Positions 7,547 to 15,922 of a stretch of DNA of 22,568 nt are shown here, piece after piece. Numbering within the stretch: the first letter of the stretch is position 1; each line of letters starts with the position of its first letter. The notes beneath the pieces were generated by a model that was not told the origin of the DNA, did no database searches, and saw only the letters and a program-made list of their open reading frames with translations. The DNA lies in the NCBI GenBank assembly GCA_009774235.1, contig VSNJ01000053.1:1-22568 (forward strand). Reading direction: 5' to 3'. Both the position numbers and the translations under genes were made by a program. The stretch is from Lachnospiraceae bacterium (GTDB lineage: Bacteria > Bacillota > Clostridia > Lachnospirales > Lachnospiraceae).

Positions 7547-8584
7547 ATGGGTTTAGAAGAATATAAGGGTGTCTATGTCTTTGCACAGCAGGTAGACAAT
7601 GAATTAAGTGGTATTGCTTTTGAATTACTTGGAAAAGCTAAAGAACTTGCAAAAGACCTGAACACAGATGTTACAGCAATACTTTTAGGTTCTGGTATCA
7701 AAGGTCTTGCAGACCAGTTAGCTGAATATGGCGCTGATAAGGTTATCGTTGTTGATGACCCTGAGTTAAAAGAATACAGGACAGAGCCTTATGCTCATGC
7801 TGTATCTTCAGTTATAAATGAATATAAGCCTGAAATAGTGCTTGTTGGTGCTACTGCAATCGGAAGGGACTTAGGTCCTAGGGTTTCTGCAAGGGTTGCA
7901 ACAGGTCTTACAGCTGACTGTACTGTACTTGAAATTGGTGATTTCCCACTCAATCCAATTCCTGGACAGGAACAGAAGCATAACCAGCTGTTAATGACAC
8001 GTCCTGCATTTGGTGGTAACACAATCGCTACAATCGCATGTCCTGATAACCGTCCACAGATGGCTACAGTACGTCCTGGCGTTATGCAGAAGATTGACCC
8101 TGTACAGGGTGCTAAGGCTGAGGTTATAGAGTATAACCCTGGATTTACTCCAAATAACAAGTATGTAGAAATCATGGAAGTTGTTAAGGAAATCTCTAAC
8201 ACAGTAGACATTATGGACGCTAAGATACTTGTATCAGGCGGACGTGGTGTTGGAAGCAAAGAGAACTTCCAGATACTCCAGGATTTAGCTGATGCAATCG
8301 GTGGTACAGTAAGCTGCTCACGTGCAGTAGTTGATAATGGATGGATGCCAAAAGAGCTCCAGGTAGGACAGACAGGTAAGACAGTACGTCCTAATGTATA
8401 TTTTGCTATTGGTATTTCAGGTGCTATCCAGCATGCAGCAGGTATGGAAGAATCTGATATAATCGTTGCAATTAATAAAGATGAAACAGCTCCAATCTTT
8501 GATATAGCTGATTATGGTGTTGTTGGTGACCTTAATAAGATTGTTCCAAAGCTTACAGAGGAATTAAAAAAGGTTGTAAAATAA
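7547..8584 (+). CDS. etfA: Electron transfer flavoprotein, alpha subunit
   Basis: This EtfA of 345 residues holds the mobile FAD that delivers single electrons to Bcd. The N-terminal half has the Etf alpha/beta fold (MGLEEYKGVYVFAQQ). The C-terminal FAD domain shows SGGRGVGS (230-237), SRAVVDNGWMP (258-268), GQTGKTVRPNVYFAIGISGAIQHAAGM (274-300) and the final NKDETAPIFDIADYGVVGDL stretch. I chose the ATG at 7547, because GGTGA stands 5 bases upstream and homologues begin there; two in-frame GTG codons at 7535 and 7538 are alternatives and would add three or four residues. There is no N-terminal ferredoxin-like extension. It is the last gene of the operon, followed by a strong terminator. Confidence 0.94.
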   Translation: MGLEEYKGVYVFAQQVDNELSGIAFELLGKAKELAKDLNTDVTAILLGSGIKGLADQLAEYGADKVIVVDDPELKEYRTEPYAHAVSSVINEYKPEIVLVGATAIGRDLGPRVSARVATGLTADCTVLEIGDFPLNPIPGQEQKHNQLLMTRPAFGGNTIATIACPDNRPQMATVRPGVMQKIDPVQGAKAEVIEYNPGFTPNNKYVEIMEVVKEISNTVDIMDAKILVSGGRGVGSKENFQILQDLADAIGGTVSCSRAVVDNGWMPKELQVGQTGKTVRPNVYFAIGISGAIQHAAGMEESDIIVAINKDETAPIFDIADYGVVGDLNKIVPKLTEELKKVVK

Positions 8585-8639
8585 ATCTTAATAAATATAA
8601 GAACACAATCATTTATTAAAATGTGCTTGTGTATACATA

Positions 8640-8680
8640 CAGGAATATCTGGTATTTTGCCAGGTATTCCTGTTTTTTTT
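8640..8680 (+). terminator. Intrinsic terminator of the butyrate operon
   Basis: CAGGAATATCTGG (8640-8652) pairs with CCAGGTATTCCTG (8660-8672): 13 pairs including one G-U, a 7-base loop, followed at once by eight T residues (8673-8680). It lies 56 bases after the etfA stop and closes the six-gene operon. Confidence 0.92.
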
Positions 8681-8755
8681 ACAAGATAATTTATATTTAA
8701 TTTGTGAATTAATTTTGAAATCTGGTATATGGACATAAAAAATACACTAAATCCT

Positions 8756-8764
8756 TGTTATAAT
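8756..8764 (+). promoter_or_regulatory. Extended -10 promoter of the VTC/DUF4956 cassette
   Basis: TGTTATAAT is a perfect extended -10 element (TG-N-TATAAT). No good -35 is seen at the normal distance; the nearest candidate, TGGACA at 8730-8735, would leave a 23-base spacer. Transcription would start near 8771, leaving about 26 bases before the start codon at 8797. Confidence 0.6.
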
Positions 8765-8796
8765 ATTATTATCATAGAAACAGGGGGAAGAAAGCC

Positions 8797-9507
8797 ATGA
8801 ATTACCAGCAAATATTTAAACGGTATGAGATAAAATACCTGTTATCCATGCAGGAAAAGGAGTTTATACTGGATATTATGAAGCCATATATGAAGCTTGA
8901 TAAATATGGACATTCAACAATCCGAAATGTATATTTTGATACAGATACATTCCGTCTTATAAGACGTTCTCTGGAAAAGCCTGTATATAAGGAAAAATTG
9001 CGTATACGCAGCTATAAGGCAGCAAAAGAAAATGATAATGTTTTTGTAGAGCTGAAAAAGAAATACAAGTCAGTTGTTTATAAGCGCAGGCTTGTCCTTG
9101 CTGGCTCACAAGCCTGGGAATGTTTCCAGAAAGGTATTCCGCTGCCTGTCAGTTCGCAGATTGCAAATGAAATAGAATATTTCCGTAATTATTATAAGCC
9201 GCTGTATCCTAAAGTTTTTATTTCTTATGAACGTGAAGCATATGAAACTATTGATGGCAGTGATTTCAGGATAACATTTGATGAAAATATATTATACAGG
9301 GAAGATGATTTTTCATTTGCATCTGGAATTTATGGAACGCCTATTCTTAATGAAGGGGAAACTTTAATGGAAATCAAGGCTTCAAGTGCTATTCCTCTCT
9401 GGCTTGGCAGGAAACTTACTGAAATGCAGATATTTAAGACATCTTTTTCAAAATATGGGCTGGCTTACCAGGATATCTTTAAAAGTGGAGGATTAAAATA
9501 TGCTTGA
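8797..9507 (+). CDS. VTC-domain polyphosphate polymerase-like protein
   Basis: This protein of 236 residues consists of a VTC domain, the triphosphate-tunnel fold that in yeast Vtc4 makes polyphosphate from ATP. The alternating charged strand motifs that line the tunnel are visible: KRYEIKYLL (Arg9, Glu11, Lys13), KLRIRSYK (Arg69, Arg71), VFVELKKK (Glu85, Lys87), TLMEIKAS (Glu192, Lys194) and SFSKYGLAY (Lys219). It has no membrane segment and no signal peptide. GGGGGAAG precedes the ATG. Bacterial copies are commonly found beside a DUF4956 membrane protein, as here, and often beside a CotH-type kinase, which is absent. The true product has not been established for this bacterial group; polyphosphate synthesis is inferred from the fold. 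Confidence 0.85.
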   Translation: MNYQQIFKRYEIKYLLSMQEKEFILDIMKPYMKLDKYGHSTIRNVYFDTDTFRLIRRSLEKPVYKEKLRIRSYKAAKENDNVFVELKKKYKSVVYKRRLVLAGSQAWECFQKGIPLPVSSQIANEIEYFRNYYKPLYPKVFISYEREAYETIDGSDFRITFDENILYREDDFSFASGIYGTPILNEGETLMEIKASSAIPLWLGRKLTEMQIFKTSFSKYGLAYQDIFKSGGLKYA

Positions 9508-10195
9508 TAATTTATTTCGTGGGATTTTTGATACAGATATGACGGCAGTTATCTCTGTGTCTGGTTTTTTAATTTGTGTTGGCACTGCTTTAATAGCAGG
9601 TATTATTTTAGCAGTTATGTATATGTACAAAACCCGTTATACTAAAAGTTTTGTGGCAACACTTGCGGTTCTGCCTGCTATTGTCTGTGTTGTTATAATG
9701 ATGGTGAATGGTAATGTAGGGGCAGGAGTTGCTGTTGCGGGAACTTTTAGTCTTGTACGTTTCCGTTCAGTCCCTGGTACTGCAAAAGAAATCGGGGCAA
9801 TTTTCCTTGCTATGGGAACAGGGCTTGTTGCAGGCATGGGATATATAGGATATACCCTGCTGGTTGCAGTTTTATTAGGGGCAGCAGGTATGCTTTATAA
9901 CCATTTTGATTTTGGCATGAAGAAAAAAATGTCATTATATAAAACGCTTAATATTACTATACCAGAAGATTTAGATTATAATAATGTATTTGACGGGCTG
10001 TTAGAGGAGTATACATCAGAATATGAATTAACTCATGTTAAAACTACAAATATGGGAAGCCTTTTTAAGCTTACGTACAATATGGTATTAAAAAATCCAG
10101 ACCAGGAAAAAGAACTTATTGATAACATCCGCTGCCGTAATGGAAATTTGGAAATAAGTATTTCAAGACAGACAACAGAAAATGGAGAGCTTTAG
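9500..10195 (+). CDS. DUF4956 membrane protein
   Basis: This integral membrane protein of 231 residues belongs to the DUF4956 family. About four hydrophobic helices fall near residues 17-43, 49-69, 99-115 and 117-136, followed by a soluble C-terminal domain of about 95 residues. The loop FSLVRFRSVPGTAKEIG (83-99) is the most characteristic segment of the family. The start overlaps the end of the VTC gene by 8 bases, with GGAGG 10 bases before the ATG, so the two are translationally linked and probably work together at the membrane. The biochemical function is unknown; a membrane partner or anchor for the VTC enzyme is inference from the recurrent pairing. Confidence 0.85.
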   Translation: MLDNLFRGIFDTDMTAVISVSGFLICVGTALIAGIILAVMYMYKTRYTKSFVATLAVLPAIVCVVIMMVNGNVGAGVAVAGTFSLVRFRSVPGTAKEIGAIFLAMGTGLVAGMGYIGYTLLVAVLLGAAGMLYNHFDFGMKKKMSLYKTLNITIPEDLDYNNVFDGLLEEYTSEYELTHVKTTNMGSLFKLTYNMVLKNPDQEKELIDNIRCRNGNLEISISRQTTENGEL

Positions 10196-10228
10196 AGAGT
10201 ATCCGGAAATTGAAAGGGGAAAATGTCT

Positions 10229-12166
10229 ATGAAATTAAAAAATAGTATTTTGCAGGCTATACTTATATTTGCTTTGCTTTGTCCAGGCTGTAGCAATGCA
10301 GGAAATGTAAATGCCGGAAAAGATAGTGAAGATATAGATAATAAAGATACATCTGGTAATACAGATAGTACAGCAAAAAGAATATCTGCTTCTGATGTGT
10401 TTTCAGACAGGGATTTAGAAACGGGATATAATGAAAATTCTGCTGCCGTTATAAAACTTAATGGAAAGAATGCATCATGTAGTTCAAATGCTGTAAAGGT
10501 GAGTGGCAGTAAAATTACTATTACAGATGAGGGGACTTATATTATTTCTGGTACACTGGAAGATGGAATGATAGTTGTGGATGCAGATAAATCTGATAAA
10601 GTACAGATTGTTTTAAATGGTGTAAATATTTCTAATTCTACTTCTGCTGCCTTATATGTATTGAAAGCAGATAAAGTTTTTATTACTACTGCAGCAAAAT
10701 CTGTAAATACTCTTTCTAATGGCGGTACTTATAAGGCTATTGATGAAAATAATATTGATTCTGTTATTTATTCTAAAGAGGATTTAACACTTAATGGAGA
10801 GGGAAGCCTTGTAATAAATGCAGAGGCAGGGCATGGTATTGTTTCTAAGGACAGTCTTGTACTGGCAAGTGGTGAATATAATATTACAGCTGAAAAACAT
10901 GGGGTTTCGGGTAAAGATGATGTGTCTGTTGCAGATGGAAGTTATAAAATTGTTTCAGGAAAGGACGGAATCCATTCAGAAAATGCAGATGATGAAAGCT
11001 TAGGATTTGTATATATTTTAGACGGGACTTTTGATATTACAGCAGAAGGTGACGGAATAAGCGGGGCAGCGTTTGGACAGATTGAAAATGGCAGTTTTAA
11101 AATTAAGACAGGCGGAGGCTGTGAAGCCGCTGGGGTTAAGGCAGAACAGGATATGGGTGATATGCATATGAAGGAGCCATATAACCATAAGCCAGAAATG
11201 GGGGATGCACACAGGCCAGGACAGTGGGGAAACGGGACAGATACACCACCGGAGGCACCACCAGAAGCAGAAGAAAACAGTAATAACAGTGATAGTACAG
11301 ATACAGCCAGTATAAAAGGTATTAAGGCAGATGGGGATTTATATTTAGATGGTGGGGAATTTTATATTGACTCCGAGGATGATTCTGTACATTCTAATAG
11401 TAATATTATTATTACAAAAGGAAATTATAAACTGGCATCAGGTGATGATGGTGTACATGCTGGTTCAGATGTTTCAATTTCAGATGGAACTATTAATATA
11501 TCCAAATGTTATGAGGGAATTGAAGGGAAGACAATTAATATTTCAGGTGGTGATATATCACTTGTGTCAAGTGATGATGGATTAAATGCGAGCGGAGGGG
11601 CAGACGGCAGTGGCTACGGCGGACGTGGTGATTCATTTTCTGCTTCTGATGATGTATATATTTCAATTTCTGGCGGGACTATTTATATTACTGCTTCTGG
11701 TGATGGTGTCGATTCCAATGGTAACTTGGCTATAAGCGGAGGGCAGACTTATGTTTCAGGTCCTTCTAACAGTGGTAATGGTGCGCTTGATTATAATGGT
11801 GAAGCAATTATTTCAGGTGGTATTTTTGCAGCATCAAGTGTATCAGGAATGACACAAAACTTCAGCACATCTTCTACACAGGGAGCAATGCTTATTATGA
11901 CAGAGGCAGGGGCTTCTGGTGATGAAATTTCTTTAACTGGTCCAGATGGAAATGTACTTGTATCATGGAAAGCTGGAAAAGATTATTCATGTGTAAATAT
12001 CAGTTGTCCAGAATTAGCAAAAGGTGAAACTTATACATTAAATACAGGGAAAGCAGTAAGTGAGATTACAATGACAGACCTTATTTATGGAGAAGGAAGT
12101 ATGACAGGAAAGGGTGGCGGGAAAGCACCTGGTGGTATGGGCAGACATAGAAGCAGCCCGTCTTAA
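10229..12166 (+). CDS. Exported Cthe_2159-type carbohydrate-binding beta-helix protein
   Basis: This exported protein of 645 residues resembles the Cthe_2159 (formerly DUF4353) family, whose founding member binds acidic pectic sugars through a calcium-rich parallel beta-helix. The N-terminus is a signal peptide that ends in LLCPGC, a poor but possible lipobox (Cys at residue 22). The body contains many short repeats of the kind DGxYxI/SGDDGVHAxxDVSISDGTINI, with Asp/Gly turns typical of beta-helix coils. Residues about 310-359 form a low-complexity insert rich in Met, His, Pro, Glu, Asn and Ser. The C-terminal tail is glycine-rich. I prefer the second ATG (10229), 9 bases after AGGGG; an ATG at 10223 is too close to that site. 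It is third in the cassette with VTC and DUF4956, and is probably displayed on the cell surface. Confidence 0.8.
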   Translation: MKLKNSILQAILIFALLCPGCSNAGNVNAGKDSEDIDNKDTSGNTDSTAKRISASDVFSDRDLETGYNENSAAVIKLNGKNASCSSNAVKVSGSKITITDEGTYIISGTLEDGMIVVDADKSDKVQIVLNGVNISNSTSAALYVLKADKVFITTAAKSVNTLSNGGTYKAIDENNIDSVIYSKEDLTLNGEGSLVINAEAGHGIVSKDSLVLASGEYNITAEKHGVSGKDDVSVADGSYKIVSGKDGIHSENADDESLGFVYILDGTFDITAEGDGISGAAFGQIENGSFKIKTGGGCEAAGVKAEQDMGDMHMKEPYNHKPEMGDAHRPGQWGNGTDTPPEAPPEAEENSNNSDSTDTASIKGIKADGDLYLDGGEFYIDSEDDSVHSNSNIIITKGNYKLASGDDGVHAGSDVSISDGTINISKCYEGIEGKTINISGGDISLVSSDDGLNASGGADGSGYGGRGDSFSASDDVYISISGGTIYITASGDGVDSNGNLAISGGQTYVSGPSNSGNGALDYNGEAIISGGIFAASSVSGMTQNFSTSSTQGAMLIMTEAGASGDEISLTGPDGNVLVSWKAGKDYSCVNISCPELAKGETYTLNTGKAVSEITMTDLIYGEGSMTGKGGGKAPGGMGRHRSSPS

Positions 12167-12205
12167 GAGTGGGCATACCACAGAATATATCTAAATATTA
12201 GAGAG

Positions 12206-12252
12206 AAATCCTCTTAATGTCAGTCTAAAGTTTGATATAAGAGGATTTTTTT
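12206..12252 (+). terminator. Intrinsic terminator after the beta-helix gene
   Basis: AAATCCTCTTA (12206-12216) and TAAGAGGATTT (12238-12248) form a perfect 11-bp stem around a 21-base loop, followed by a run of T to 12252. It closes the VTC-DUF4956-beta-helix cassette. The remaining 168 bases up to the next gene are AT-rich; a weak TATAAA with a poor -35 occurs near 12320, but no promoter there is convincing. Confidence 0.85.
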
Positions 12253-12420
12253 ATTGGACATTTTCTTAAAAATAGGTTCCTTTTTGCAACACTAGCAGGA
12301 AAGTATAAAAGTTATATTGTATTTATTTAATATTAATGTAAAGACAAAATTAAAGATTTTGACAATACATGCCGAAATACAAGCCAGAGGAAATTTATAT
12401 AAAATAAAGGAGAGTGTAGA

Positions 12421-12789
12421 ATGGATAAATATAAAGAATTAATAGCTGTTTTTTCAGATGTTCTAGAAAAATCAAAAGACTATCATATTTCATATATTTA
12501 TCAGGTGGGATATGTGTCCCTGGTTGGTTTATTGGGCAAAGAGGAAAAGCAGAATGTGTCTATGGTTGTTGACGAAATATTTACTTCACCAGAGAAAATG
12601 GCGGAGAGCTTGCTGTGCAACTGGCGCTGGCAATGGTTTTATGAAAACAAGGACTTGTTGCCACGCAAAGATTATGATGATATTTGCAAGCTCGACTATG
12701 AAGTACCAGATTGCCTGAAAGAGCAGTACAGGCAAGTTATGTTAAGCTGGCAGGAGAAAATTGAGGCCATCCTTCAGAAAGAAACCTAA
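12421..12789 (+). CDS. Hypothetical protein, 122 residues
   Basis: I do not recognise this protein. It is small, soluble and mostly helical in appearance, without signal peptide or membrane segment, and rich in charged and aromatic residues, with a notable NWRWQWFYENKD stretch (67-78). AAGGAGAG about 7 bases before the ATG supports translation. It is convergent with agrB: the last 4 bases of the two genes overlap (12786-12789), with no terminator between them. That arrangement may cause mutual transcriptional interference or simply reflect compact packing. Nothing in the sequence ties it functionally to the signalling locus. Confidence 0.75.
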   Translation: MDKYKELIAVFSDVLEKSKDYHISYIYQVGYVSLVGLLGKEEKQNVSMVVDEIFTSPEKMAESLLCNWRWQWFYENKDLLPRKDYDDICKLDYEVPDCLKEQYRQVMLSWQEKIEAILQKET

Positions 12790-13355
12790 GATTTCTTATA
12801 TATCAGGCGTCCAATAAGGGAAGTAGCAAATATAAAAGTAAATACAGCTGCCTGAAGAAACATATATCTTCTGTTTGCAGTGTAAATGAAAAGTAGAGAT
12901 AACAAAAAACTGGCAAGCATAGTAAAATAAGTTCTTTTAATAAAGATATGGTTGTCCTTGCCGTCTACTTCCCTGTTTGGATGGTCAACTGGCCCAATGG
13001 CCAGAATAAGTATGGCAGTAAATAGATATAATACAAAAGAAGGAAACAGAGGTATTGTTAAATATTTTACTGCCAGCAAAGTAGAAGTGAGTATAAAGCA
13101 AGAGCCTGTAAAACAAGCTAAATATGTTTTCATATGCAGGCCGCCGCCAAATGAGCGCATGGGAATAAAAAGCAAGAAAAAGAAAAGGCATTCCGGCAAC
13201 ATACCAAAAAACAGTGCTATAATAATACTACATAGTGTACTTACAGAAAATTCCAGAAAACACTGGAAACCATATTTGTAAATCCCTGTCATATCTTCGG
13301 TTATAATTCCTTTTTCAATTATGTAATCTGTTAATTTATTGGCTAAATATTCCAT
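12786..13355 (-). CDS. agrB: AgrB-like peptide-processing membrane protease
   Basis: This integral membrane cysteine endopeptidase of 189 residues is expected to cleave the AgrD pre-peptide behind its ring sequence and form the cyclic thiolactone. The active-site segment RSFGGGLHMKTYLAC holds His74 and Cys81, with the same seven-residue spacing as the catalytic pair of staphylococcal AgrB. Several hydrophobic helices follow, with the usual P-x-D-x-PN motif after the third (GPVDHPN, about 121-127). AAGGAG lies 5 bases before the ATG. It is the last gene of the minus-strand operon, 36 bases after the sensor kinase. Unusually, no agrD lies next to it on the same strand; the only pre-peptide seen is the divergent gene at 16045. 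Confidence 0.92.
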   Translation of the reverse strand: MEYLANKLTDYIIEKGIITEDMTGIYKYGFQCFLEFSVSTLCSIIIALFFGMLPECLFFFLLFIPMRSFGGGLHMKTYLACFTGSCFILTSTLLAVKYLTIPLFPSFVLYLFTAILILAIGPVDHPNREVDGKDNHIFIKRTYFTMLASFLLSLLFIYTANRRYMFLQAAVFTFIFATSLIGRLIYKKS

Positions 13356-13391
13356 AACAGCTCCTTTTTAGATATTAAAATGAAAAGTTTA

Positions 13392-14702
13392 TTATCCGGT
13401 GTTTTCTGCATAAGAACCATACATAATCACGATAACTTGAAATTTATTGTTACTGTCTATAATTTCTACCTGCCCCTGGTAATTGGCAACAGCATGGTGT
13501 ATTGATGAAAGTCCAAGACCATGATAAATAGTATTATTTTTGGTAGTAAGATAGTTGCCAGCATTATCCTTTTTGCGTTTTTTCTGGTAATTATTTCTTA
13601 TGTTTAGCTGAAAGACATCTTTTACATAAGAAACATCAAGATATATACATCTTTTTTCATCAGATATATCTCTACAGGCTTCCAGTGCATTTTCTATTAG
13701 ATTTCCTAAAATAATGGCTAAATGTCCGCTTTCAAATGGAAGGGATGAGGGAACCAGGACATTGGCATTAAACTGTATATTATCTTTCTGTGCAGAAGCA
13801 TATGCATGATTTATTAAGGAATCAATAACAATATTACCACTACTGGAAACTTCTGCTGGCCGTTCTCCAACACCAATGTTTAACATGCGCATTATGTATT
13901 GCTCTGCTTCACTTACCTGTCCGGCCTGGACCATTCCGAGAAGTCCTGTAAGATGTTCTTTCAAGTCATGCCGGATTCTGCGGATTTCAAGGTAAAGACT
14001 TTCCCGTTCTTCTGCCTGCTGGCTGCAAAGCTCAAGCTGTTGTGCATATAGACGGTTTTGTTCCCGGAGTCCGGCATTCCGGCTTATCTTGTCGTATATT
14101 TCAAATATAACATAGTTTATAATAAGCAGTAAAAAACTGGCTGTAGCTGAAAAAATTGCATATTCACTATGGGCAGCAGCAATAATGAATATATGGTGCA
14201 TAATATAAATACTGCTGGCTGGGATAAGAAAAATAACCAAAAAGTAAAACAAAGGGATTTCTGAATAATAATTGTCCCTGATACAGTGGTTTATAACAAC
14301 TGATAAAAGAAGCATACACATTTTAGATACGAAGCTTCCTGCATCTTTAAGTGTTCCTTTATCAAAACCAACAGTACTTAATATCATTATAACAATAACT
14401 TCAACCAGCATCCATACAGTACATATTAACACTGAAAATATGCATTGATGCATTACACTATTTTTACGGGTAGATGAACTAATTATAAATATCAGCAGGA
14501 CATTTCCAAACAATAGCAGATGGGGAGGAAGATGAATACCAACATTGTTTATAGAGAGAAAAATATAATATATGCCCCATTCTATATAACTTATGATATT
14601 CTGCTGTGCTGGTTTCCCAAATATTTTCATATATTTATGTATAATGAGAAGATGAAACAACGGCAAAAGCAGTTTCGGTGCTATTGTTAAGTATTCTGTC
14701 AT
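13392..14702 (-). CDS. agrC: AgrC-like sensor histidine kinase
   Basis: This sensor kinase of 436 residues is of the AgrC (HPK10, GHKL ATPase) type and is expected to detect the extracellular cyclic peptide. The N-terminal 200 residues form about six membrane helices. A helical linker (205-240) leads to the dimerisation helix with RRIRHDLKEHL, phospho-acceptor His245. The ATPase domain shows the N-box GNLIENALEA (Asn334, Asn338) and a GLGLSSIHHAV G-box (395-405). Its ATG overlaps the stop of the response-regulator gene by 4 bases (ATGA), so the pair is translationally coupled. Length and architecture match the family. The identity of the ligand is inferred from the neighbouring agrB and agrD genes. 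Confidence 0.92.
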   Translation of the reverse strand: MTEYLTIAPKLLLPLFHLLIIHKYMKIFGKPAQQNIISYIEWGIYYIFLSINNVGIHLPPHLLLFGNVLLIFIISSSTRKNSVMHQCIFSVLICTVWMLVEVIVIMILSTVGFDKGTLKDAGSFVSKMCMLLLSVVINHCIRDNYYSEIPLFYFLVIFLIPASSIYIMHHIFIIAAAHSEYAIFSATASFLLLIINYVIFEIYDKISRNAGLREQNRLYAQQLELCSQQAEERESLYLEIRRIRHDLKEHLTGLLGMVQAGQVSEAEQYIMRMLNIGVGERPAEVSSSGNIVIDSLINHAYASAQKDNIQFNANVLVPSSLPFESGHLAIILGNLIENALEACRDISDEKRCIYLDVSYVKDVFQLNIRNNYQKKRKKDNAGNYLTTKNNTIYHGLGLSSIHHAVANYQGQVEIIDSNNKFQVIVIMYGSYAENTG

Positions 14703-15442
14703 TCTTCTATAACTGCCTTTCCGCCTGCAATTTTACATAGTTGCCGGCGCACTTCTTTTTGGCGGTCTTCGCTGATTTTTAATTCCATTTTTTTTCTGGC
14801 ATAATTGATAGTAATATTAAAAAAGTTCATCTTTATTATATAGTCGTAATTTACAAGGAAAGACTGGTGGATGCGCAGAAAATACTGCCTGCTTGCAGCC
14901 AGTTCTTTTTCCACATTGTTGAGTTTTCCGTAAAAGTATTCGTTAGTTCCATCTTTAAGATGGATATATACAATTCTGTTATTGCTCTCAAAATAAACAA
15001 TGTCTTTTACTGATATTTTTCGTATTTCTTTGTTGAATGTAAATTGATAAAATACCTCTGTTTCATTGATACGTTTACAGGCTTCCTTAAAGTAACGGTC
15101 AAACTGGGCATGGTTTAAAGGTTTTGAGAGAAAACGGAATGGCTCTACTTCAAACAATTCCTTTAAGTATTTGTCATAACCTGATACATAAACCAGCAGT
15201 ACAGTACGGTCTATTTCACGAATACGGCGTGCAGCTGTTATTCCGTCAACCTGTTCCATTTCAATGTCAATAAATATAAGCTCATAGTGATCACCATTTT
15301 GAAAACTTTTCAAAAGAGTTTTTCCGTCAGAAAATACGTCTGTATCTGCACGGATTCCTAACTTCTGGCTCTCCTGTAGCACCAGGGTTTCAAGTTTTCT
15401 GGTAAACTTTGAATCATCATCACATATTGCTATTCTCAGCAT
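14699..15442 (-). CDS. agrA: LytTR response regulator (AgrA type)
   Basis: This two-component response regulator of 247 residues has a receiver domain (1-120) with acidic pocket Asp8-Asp9-Asp10, phospho-acceptor Asp59 in LIFIDIEM, and the conserved Lys107 in FLSKPL. The LytTR DNA-binding domain (about 141-240) shows IVYFESNNRIVYIHL and FLRIHQSFLVNYDYI. LytTR regulators usually bind pairs of short direct repeats upstream of a weak -35; the agrD promoter region has no proper -35, which fits activation by this protein. The start ATG lies 23 bases inside the end of the XRE gene, with AAAGGAAG about 8 bases upstream. The partner kinase follows with a 4-base overlap. Confidence 0.92.
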   Translation of the reverse strand: MLRIAICDDDSKFTRKLETLVLQESQKLGIRADTDVFSDGKTLLKSFQNGDHYELIFIDIEMEQVDGITAARRIREIDRTVLLVYVSGYDKYLKELFEVEPFRFLSKPLNHAQFDRYFKEACKRINETEVFYQFTFNKEIRKISVKDIVYFESNNRIVYIHLKDGTNEYFYGKLNNVEKELAASRQYFLRIHQSFLVNYDYIIKMNFFNITINYARKKMELKISEDRQKEVRRQLCKIAGGKAVIEE

Positions 15443-15818
15443 TTTTATCCACTTCCTTTGCAGATGTTTCCCCGCTCTCCTTTTGAGCCTGCTCTAAACG
15501 CTCAAGTATGCAACGGAGAGTTTTTTTGTTGATTTCGGATAAATTCTGATAACGGAGGACAATATCATAACACTTATCTATTTCCTGGTTCATACGGTAT
15601 TGTCCATTATAATCACGCTTTGTATCAGAAATTCCAAGTATGTAATCGGTGGTGACATTAAAGTGTTCTGCTATTTTTATAAGCGATTCAGAAGGAATAT
15701 CATATGCGTGGGTTTCCATTCTGCTTACCACTTGTTGAGTAGTACAAATTACTTCGGCAAGAGCTTCTTGAGACATATTCATATTCTTTCGTAATTCACG
15801 GATACGGTTTTTTGCCAT
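15420..15818 (-). CDS. XRE-family transcriptional regulator
   Basis: This protein of 132 residues has an N-terminal Cro/C1-type helix-turn-helix (about 6-61: IRELRKNMNMSQEALAEVI, then TTQQVVSRMETHAYDIPSESLIKIAEHF) and a C-terminal helical part (75-132) that is rich in charged residues and probably mediates dimerisation. AAAGGAAG sits 7 bases before the ATG. It is the first gene of the minus-strand agr operon and its 3' end overlaps the response-regulator gene by 23 bases, so it is an integral member rather than a neighbour. The perfect inverted repeat at 15881-15898 in front of it is a strong candidate for its own operator. I infer that it represses or tunes the signalling operon and perhaps agrD. 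Confidence 0.9.
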   Translation of the reverse strand: MAKNRIRELRKNMNMSQEALAEVICTTQQVVSRMETHAYDIPSESLIKIAEHFNVTTDYILGISDTKRDYNGQYRMNQEIDKCYDIVLRYQNLSEINKKTLRCILERLEQAQKESGETSAKEVDKNAENSNM

Positions 15819-15880
15819 ATGTATAACTTCCTTTCTGTTAATATTTTACACAATCTGACAAAATATTCTAACAACTATAG

Positions 15881-15898
15881 CGAGTATTGAAATACTCG
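15881..15898. promoter_or_regulatory. Perfect inverted repeat, likely XRE operator
   Basis: CGAGTATT-GA-AATACTCG is a perfect 8-bp inverted repeat with a 2-base centre, of the size bound by Cro/C1-type dimers. It lies 62 bases upstream of the XRE start. On the minus strand, TTTCAA inside it could be the -35 of a promoter with AGAATA (15864-15869) as -10 at a 17-base spacing, so a bound repressor would block the operon. It is also about 110 bases upstream of the agrD -10, so it could affect both directions. Confidence 0.6.
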
Positions 15899-15922
15899 TA
15901 TATTGGTAAAATATAAGAAATA

